DNA from: PALSA-1336 sp964592725
Lineage (GTDB): Bacteria > Patescibacteriota > Doudnabacteria > UBA920
DNA length: 8,930 nt
Assembly: GCA_964592725.1 (NCBI GenBank)
Contig: CAZQFQ010000049.1
Span: forward strand, 1-8,930
Direction: 5' to 3'
Below the pieces are notes generated by a model. The model made no database searches and had not been told where the DNA came from. It was given only the letters and a program-made list of their open reading frames with translations. The translations under genes and the position numbers were made by a program. This document shows, piece by piece, positions 6,001 to 8,930 of this stretch (the first letter of the stretch is position 1; the number at the start of each line of letters is the position of its first letter).

Positions 6001-6510
6001 AGGTTTGATGAAAAAGTTACCGTGGGAATTATGTATTTTTTAAAACTCCACCATCTTGTCGACGACAAAATGCACGCGCGTTCCACCGGTCCGTACAGCT
6101 TAATTACCCAACAGCCGCTCGGCGGAAAAGCCCAGTTCGGCGGCCAGCGTTTTGGGGAAATGGAAGTTTGGGCCCTGGAAGGCTACGGCGCGGCGCACAC
6201 TTTGCAGGAAATGCTGACTATAAAAAGCGACGACGTCGTGGGCCGTTCAAAAACTTATGAAGCGATTGTAAAAGGCGAGGCCATTAAAAAACCGAATATT
6301 CCAGAGTCGTTTAGAGTGTTGGTTAAAGAGTTGCAATCGCTGTGTATGGATGTAGAGCTTCTCGGTCGCGACGGCGCGGTAAGCAGTGCCGCGGAAGAAC
6401 CTGAAATAATCGTTCCAAACCTTCCGCCCGTAATGCCGCTGGTTCCCGAAACTTCGCTGTTTGAAGATGAAGTAAAAAAGAAGCCGAAGAAAGAGAAAAA
6501 GGCGAAGTAA
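3013..6510 (+). CDS. rpoB: DNA-directed RNA polymerase subunit beta
   Basis: RpoB forms one jaw and part of the active centre of the alpha2-beta-beta'-omega core enzyme. The 1165-residue frame has the expected landmarks: the rifampicin cluster I region SSSQLSQFMDQ to GPGGLSRERAGF (392-430), CPITTPEGPNIGL (444-456), GGNYEDAVLVSERV (740-753, with E744-D745 near the catalytic site), VGDKMAGRHGNKGVIS (893-908, with the conserved lysines K896 and K904), NPLGVVSRMNLGQ (930-942) and GGKAQFGGQRFGEMEVWALEGYGAAHTLQEMLT (1037-1069). Compared with E. coli (1342 residues) it is shorter, as in many bacteria that lack the beta insertions. A lysine-rich tail (1155-1165) follows the conserved core. By E. coli numbering the main rifampicin contact positions are retained (D516=D401, H526=H411, S531=S416), with N518T, S522A and L533M changes. 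The start is ATG 3013, as nothing upstream in frame fits; the Shine-Dalgarno is weak. rpoC follows only after a 724-bp gap. Confidence 0.98.
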   Translation: MANKTKTMSSAMVKFPESKALARKFFTSSHETALLPNLIEVQLISYKWFVEKGLKELLGEINPIRDFTGKNLEMFFGDYFFDKSKYDEFTSRERNTTYEAPLYVSAKLVNKQTGKVKTQDVYFGDFPLMTPRGTFIINGVERVVVNQLIKSPGVFFTAENLRNRNFYGAKIIPNRGAWLELDTDAAGVIGVKIDRKRRIPITALLRVFGLSTNEEILEAFKDVDTDPDTKYIQNTLEKDASTNPDEGYKEVYKRIRPGDLATVDNAKSLISGMFFNTERYDLSLVGRYKFNQRLNVPAENQSQILTKEDLVMAVREVIKLNNTQGTPDDIDHLANRRVRAVGELIQARFRVGLARMARIAKDRMSLADLDTVTPAQLIHVRPIVATMQEFFSSSQLSQFMDQTNPLAELEHKRRLSAMGPGGLSRERAGFEVRDVHHSHYGRLCPITTPEGPNIGLVAHLATYARVNDFGFIETPYRVVKKFAKNDGKDLEDEISLYDIKDEKGNVIARAGETVNAAKAKEVAKNHQLLEIRIKPRATDKIKYLDAYEEEALVIGQSNINLDAGNHFADLRASVRVRTVPTMHSTDDIDYLDVSPKQIISVTTSLIPFLEHDDANRALMGSNMQRQAVSCIKPDAPIVGTGMEGKAARDSGTVVLAEEDGTVTSVTGEKIVVVGEKGKKKEYPLLKFLRTNSATSINQIARVNKGQNVKKGDVLADGASTEHGELALGQNVLVAFLSWEGGNYEDAVLVSERVVQQDRYSSIHIDDFKIDVRDTKLGPEQVTRDIPNVGDEKLKDLDETGIIRIGAQVKAGDILVGKITPKGETDLTAEEKLLRVIFGEKSRDVKDTSLTLPHGEYGKVVNIRQFTREAGDKLQSGVIRSIQVSVAVLRKVQVGDKMAGRHGNKGVISKIIPVEDMPFMEDGRPVDIILNPLGVVSRMNLGQILETHLGMAAYRLGYHVATPVLDGVPERKIKEELVKAGIAEDGKVYLIDGKTGVRFDEKVTVGIMYFLKLHHLVDDKMHARSTGPYSLITQQPLGGKAQFGGQRFGEMEVWALEGYGAAHTLQEMLTIKSDDVVGRSKTYEAIVKGEAIKKPNIPESFRVLVKELQSLCMDVELLGRDGAVSSAAEEPEIIVPNLPPVMPLVPETSLFEDEVKKKPKKEKKAK

Positions 6511-6517
6511 GTTCTTG

Positions 6518-6595
6518 TTCCGCGGAAGGACGCGGAATCTAACCCAGCCTCCGCACAAGGCTACGGCGGGCGCGGCGCGGAAAGACGCCGGAATT
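6518..6595. repeat. Hairpin and 19-20 bp direct repeat after rpoB
   Basis: TTCCGCG (6518-6524) pairs with CGCGGAA (6531-6537). The stretch 6521-6539 (CGCGGAAGGACGCGGAATC) recurs at 6576-6595 with one substitution, one extra C and a final T. Between them lies a small AGCCT/AGGCT stem. There is no T-run, so this is not a clear intrinsic terminator for rpoB. It may be decayed repeat DNA or a target duplication from an insertion. Confidence 0.4.
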
Positions 6596-6606
6596 GTAGT
6601 GCAGTT

Positions 6607-6728
6607 TCTCCCCATTTAATGGGGAGATGTCACCGAAAGTCAATCGGATAACATCGCTTTCGGTGACAGAGAGGTTAAAATCAGAAGTTAACCTCTCCCC
6701 TGACCCCTCTCCATGAAATGGAGAGGGG
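6607..6728. repeat. Cluster of four hairpins, REP/BIME-like (includes palindrome copy 2)
   Basis: Four strong palindromes tile 122 bp: 6607-6627 (TCTCCCCATT/AATGGGGAGA, 10 bp), 6628-6639/6657-6668 (TGTCACCGAAAG/CTTTCGGTGACA, 12 bp), 6669-6678/6688-6697 (GAGAGGTTAA/TTAACCTCTC, 10 bp) and 6704-6714/6718-6728 (CCCCTCTCCAT/ATGGAGAGGGG, 11 bp, GAA loop). The first two and the second and third abut without a gap. Alternative pairings exist: GGGGAGA 6621-6627 with TCTCCCC 6694-6700. The last unit, with its AACCTC leader at 6690, is the same type as the palindrome at 2701-2735. It could protect the rpoB mRNA 3' end, act as a topoisomerase or integration-host-factor type site, or be a MITE. Confidence 0.65.
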
Positions 6729-6757
6729 AACCGCATGAACCTTGAAATCTATTCCAT

Positions 6758-6824
6758 AAAAAAACACCCCGTGCCGACTGCTTCCGATAAACATCATCGG
6801 AAACAGGCGGGCACAGGGCGGGGG
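6758..6824 (-). terminator. Intrinsic terminator of the minus-strand mini-gene
   Basis: Read on the minus strand, CCCC (6824-6821) and GTGCC (6814-6810) pair with GGCAC (6775-6771) and GGGG (6770-6767); an inner stem pairs TTCCGAT (6802-6796) with ATCGGAA (6788-6782). The structure is followed by TG and seven T residues (6764-6758). It begins 17 bases after the stop codon of the minus-strand gene, exactly where its terminator is expected. Confidence 0.75.
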
Positions 6825-6840
6825 TGAGGTGGCGGTGATG

Positions 6841-7011
6841 TCAGTCGAGCTTTTGTCCGCAGAACGGGCAGAACTTGATAGCCCTTTTTAGCCAATGGTG
6901 ATCGAGTTCGCTGGAAGTTATTCCCATCATCCAACGGGCGCCATCCTTGAGTATGGCTACCAAAGTTGGACTCTCAGGTTCTCTGAGCATTTCATCGCAG
7001 TTATGCGTCAA
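6841..7011 (-). CDS. Small protein with C-terminal CPFCG zinc-ribbon-like motif
   Basis: A 56-residue protein read leftward between rpoB and rpoC. The start is set at TTG (7011-7009) because AAGGAGGT lies 7 nt upstream (7026-7019) and a -35/-10 pair is correctly placed ahead of it; a longer frame opening with ATG at 7062 would begin at or before the predicted transcription start. The protein ends in IKFCPFCGQKLD, a CxxC pair (C48, C51) at the extreme C-terminus, an arrangement common in small phage-type and accessory proteins of unknown function. C5, H3, H38 and H39 could supply further metal ligands. The middle has LVAILKDGARWMMGITSSELDHHW. A promoter, ribosome site and strong terminator all support a real gene. 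The function is unknown. It is convergent with rpoB and divergent from rpoC, and it shares the AAGGAGG plus TTG start style with the gene at 857. Confidence 0.72.
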   Translation of the reverse strand: MTHNCDEMLREPESPTLVAILKDGARWMMGITSSELDHHWLKRAIKFCPFCGQKLD

Positions 7012-7045
7012 TTGTTTTACCTCCTTAACATTCCGAAAGAATCGG

Positions 7046-7081
7046 ACAGCTAAAAATACCACAGGCGGAATATTTTGTAAA
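7046..7081 (-). promoter_or_regulatory. Promoter of the minus-strand mini-gene
   Basis: On the minus strand, TTTACA (7081-7076) and TATTTT (7058-7053) are separated by 17 bp, with a TGG extended -10 element directly before TATTTT. The predicted first base is about 7046, giving a leader of roughly 35 nt that contains the AAGGAGGT ribosome site. The -10 match is moderate (4 of 6); the extended element compensates. Confidence 0.55.
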
Positions 7082-7092
7082 GAGCTAAAAAG

Positions 7093-7198
7093 AAATCGAA
7101 TATACGAATTAGACGAATCAACGAATGACTGCGAATAGGATGCAGAATTCGTATATTCGTAGACATTCGCAGATTCGTTCCATTCGTTGATTCGATTT
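7093..7198. repeat. Interleaved TTCG-rich inverted repeats upstream of rpoC
   Basis: Two perfect 14-bp inverted repeats interlock: CGAATATACGAATT (7097-7110) with AATTCGTATATTCG (7146-7159), and CGAATCAACGAATG (7114-7127) with CATTCGTTGATTCG (7181-7194). Shorter ones add to this: AAATCGAA/TTCGATTT (7093-7100/7191-7198) and CTGCGAAT/ATTCGCAG (7129-7136/7165-7172). The first 14-bp pair cannot coexist with the second in a simple fold, so two alternative structures or a pseudoknot are possible. The left arm is a run of CGAAT units at 9-10 base intervals and the right arm a run of ATTCG units. It lies in the rpoC 5' region and directly upstream of the minus-strand promoter. Confidence 0.65.
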
Positions 7199-7204
7199 AT
7201 TAAG

Positions 7205-7234
7205 ACTAATCACTAACCACTAACCACTTCCCCT
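7205..7234 (+). repeat. CACTAAC short tandem repeat, rpoC translation start region
   Basis: The heptamer CACTAAC occurs at 7211-7217 and 7218-7224, followed by a partial copy (CACT, 7225-7228) and preceded by the degenerate ACTAAT (7205-7210). It occupies the position where a Shine-Dalgarno would be, and there is no purine-rich tract before the rpoC ATG. An in-frame TAA at 7214 excludes an earlier start. Initiation without a Shine-Dalgarno, helped by an unstructured C/A-rich leader, is inferred. Confidence 0.5.
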
Positions 7235-8930
7235 ATGTTTACCCAAACCGAAGATTTCAAAGGTGTCCGCTTAAAGCTTGCCAGCCCTGAAACGATCACT
7301 CAATGGTCGCACGGGGAGGTGACCAAGCCGGAAACCATTAATTATAGAACCCAGCGTCCGGAAAAGGACGGTCTTTTTGACGAGAAAATTTTTGGCCCGA
7401 TTAAGGACTGGGAATGTTACTGCGGCAAATACAAGCGCATTCGCTACAAGGGAATTGTCTGCGACAAGTGCGGTGTGGAAGTTACCAAGTCATCCGTCAG
7501 GCGCGAAAGAATGGGCCACATTAAACTGGCCGTGCCGACCGCGCACATTTGGTTTTTGCGCGGCGTGCCTTCCCGTTTGGGTTTGATTTTGGATTTGGGC
7601 GTGCAGGAATTGGAAAAGGTAGTTTATTTTGCCGCTTACATTATCAATTCCGTGGATGAAGAAGCCAGAATGTCCACGCTTGAGCAAATCGAGCACGAAT
7701 TTAAAGCCAAGAAAAAAGTTATTGAAGAAAAATTTGAAACTTTGATCGGCAAATCCAAGTCGGCCATCGGGCAAAAAGCTTCCCAAAAAGATCCGGATGT
7801 TTTGCAGGCGGAAATTGACGCCGAGGTTACCAGGCTCAAAGACGCCTGGAGCAAAGAAAATGACGCCCTTGAAAGCATCCGCGACCAGGCCAGGAGCGAA
7901 CTCAAATCCATCAAAAAAATGCAAATCATTAGCGAGCTTCAATATCGCGATTTGTCTTTAAAGTATGGGCCGGTATTTTCCGCCTCCATTGGCGCCGAAG
8001 GAATTAAAGGACTTTTGGAAGAAGTAAATTTGGAGCAGCTGCTTTCCGACTTGCAAACTCAACTGCCGAATGTGGAAGGGCAGGCCGAGAGAAAAATTTT
8101 AAAGCGGATGAAGCTGATAAAATCCTTAATTAATTCCGGCCTCCGACCCGAGTGGATGCTCATTACAATGTTGCCGGTCATTCCGCCGGATTTGCGCCCT
8201 ATGGTTCAGTTAGACGGCGGGCGTTTTGCCGCTTCCGATTTGAACGATTTATATCGCAGAGTTATTAACCGCAACAATCGCTTAAAGAAACTTCTGGAAA
8301 TTAAAGCGCCGGAAGTTATTACCCGCAACGAAAAACGCATGCTTCAGGAAGCCGTTGACGCTTTAATAGACAACTCCATCCGCCACGGAAAAGAAGTTAC
8401 GGCTTCAACCGGACAAAAGCGCAAACTGCGCTCGCTGGCCGATATGCTTAAAGGCAAGCAGGGGCGTTTCCGCCAAAACCTTTTGGGTAAGCGCGTGGAT
8501 TATTCCGGGCGCTCGGTTATCGTAGTGGGCCCTCGTTTGAGACTGCACCAGTGCGGTTTGCCAAAAATGATGGCTCTGGAATTGTTCAAGCCTTTTGTAA
8601 TTTCCAAACTCATCGGCCGGGAATTCGCCCACAATGTTCGTTCCGCAAACCGTTTAATAGAGCAAGGCCGAACCGAAGTTTATGATATTTTGGAAGAAGT
8701 TACCAAAGACCACTACGTGCTACTTAACCGCGCTCCGACACTTCACCGTTTGGGTTTTCAGGCGTTCCAGCCCGTATTAATAGAGGGCAAGGCCATTCAA
8801 TTGCATCCGATGGTCTGTGCCGCGTTTAACGCGGACTTTGACGGCGACCAAATGGCCGTGCATGTTCCTTTAACCGAAGCCGCGCAAAAAGAAGCGCGCG
8901 AAATTATGGTTTCCGCGCACAACCTGCTTA
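7235..8930 (+). CDS. rpoC: DNA-directed RNA polymerase subunit beta', N-terminal 565 residues (runs off window)
   Basis: RpoC carries the catalytic magnesium of RNA polymerase. The frame from ATG 7235 stays open to the window edge. Seen in order: KPETINYRTQRPEKDGLFDEKIFGP (about 35-56), the N-terminal zinc site C61-x-C63 with C76-x2-C79, VPTAHIWFLRGVPSRLG, a charged, probably coiled-coil insertion (about 141-229) before LQYRDLSLKYGPVF, LPVIPPDLRPMVQLDGGRFA, NDLYRRVINRNNRLKKLL, the GKQGRFRQNLLGKRVDYSGRSVIVVGP switch region, NRAPTLHRLG and the catalytic loop NADFDGD (532-538; D534, D536, D538). The insertion is absent in Bacillus subtilis RpoC, while actinobacteria have a comparable one. The order and identity leave no doubt; only the C-terminal part is missing because of the window edge. 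No Shine-Dalgarno precedes the start, and I see no clear promoter of its own. Confidence 0.98.
   Translation, partial: MFTQTEDFKGVRLKLASPETITQWSHGEVTKPETINYRTQRPEKDGLFDEKIFGPIKDWECYCGKYKRIRYKGIVCDKCGVEVTKSSVRRERMGHIKLAVPTAHIWFLRGVPSRLGLILDLGVQELEKVVYFAAYIINSVDEEARMSTLEQIEHEFKAKKKVIEEKFETLIGKSKSAIGQKASQKDPDVLQAEIDAEVTRLKDAWSKENDALESIRDQARSELKSIKKMQIISELQYRDLSLKYGPVFSASIGAEGIKGLLEEVNLEQLLSDLQTQLPNVEGQAERKILKRMKLIKSLINSGLRPEWMLITMLPVIPPDLRPMVQLDGGRFAASDLNDLYRRVINRNNRLKKLLEIKAPEVITRNEKRMLQEAVDALIDNSIRHGKEVTASTGQKRKLRSLADMLKGKQGRFRQNLLGKRVDYSGRSVIVVGPRLRLHQCGLPKMMALELFKPFVISKLIGREFAHNVRSANRLIEQGRTEVYDILEEVTKDHYVLLNRAPTLHRLGFQAFQPVLIEGKAIQLHPMVCAAFNADFDGDQMAVHVPLTEAAQKEAREIMVSAHNLL

Noticed and set aside
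6518..6537. Intrinsic terminator for rpoB
   Set aside because: The 7-bp GC-rich stem is not followed by a T-run, so it was recorded only as a repeat.
7093..7228. Short regularly spaced repeats suggestive of a CRISPR array
   Set aside because: The units are 5-7 bases with gaps of a few bases; there are no 23-40 bp repeats or unique spacers and no cas genes.
7490..7942. Minus-strand 150-residue open frame within rpoC
   Set aside because: It lies entirely opposite the certain rpoC coding sequence and is a Phe/Leu-rich mirror of its charged coiled-coil insertion.

Overview
The window reads as a bacterial chromosomal segment, most likely from a small-genome, uncultivated lineage of the Patescibacteria/CPR type. 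This assignment is inference. It rests on a compact RpoB (1165 residues against about 1340 in E. coli), an rpoB transcribed from its own promoter, rpoB and rpoC that are not adjacent, weak or absent Shine-Dalgarno sites in front of both polymerase genes, and intergenic spaces packed with palindromic repeats. No rRNA or tRNA is visible to confirm the lineage. Base composition is a mosaic: a GC-rich unknown gene (40 of 60 bases G/C at 1201-1260), an AT-rich toxin-antitoxin pair (17 of 60 at 2341-2400), then intermediate housekeeping genes.

Layout. (1) 1-722 has no convincing protein gene but holds a dense series of hairpins, several directly abutting, one with a GUAA and one with a GAUA loop; it looks like a large structured RNA cut by the window edge, and I cannot match it to a known family. 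(2) 828-1582 is an unrecognised 241-residue gene with a perfect Shine-Dalgarno and a TTG start, both in the loop of an 8-bp hairpin whose sequence recurs in the upstream RNA-like region. (3) 1628-2001 is a spacer with a long inverted repeat, a 218-bp MITE-like element flanked by TA with 14-bp terminal inverted repeats, and a bidirectional terminator. (4) 2005-2636 is a BrnT/BrnA-type toxin-antitoxin operon with a near-consensus promoter, apparently giving a leaderless toxin mRNA, and a possible operator dyad. (5) 2701-3012 holds a REP-like palindrome, a perfect sigma-70-type promoter and a 234-nt hairpin-rich leader. (6) 3013-6510 is rpoB. (7) 6511-7234 is an unusual 724-bp gap between rpoB and rpoC, with a cluster of four hairpins, a small minus-strand zinc-ribbon-like gene with its own promoter, ribosome binding site and terminator, and a set of interleaved TTCG-containing inverted repeats. 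(8) 7235-8930 is the first 565 codons of rpoC, including the catalytic NADFDGD motif.

Functionally, rpoB and rpoC encode the catalytic core of RNA polymerase. BrnT/BrnA is a self-contained stress or addiction module. The rest (the possible structured RNA with its GC-rich gene, the MITE-like element and the minus-strand mini-gene) looks like accessory material in repeat-rich gaps around essential genes.
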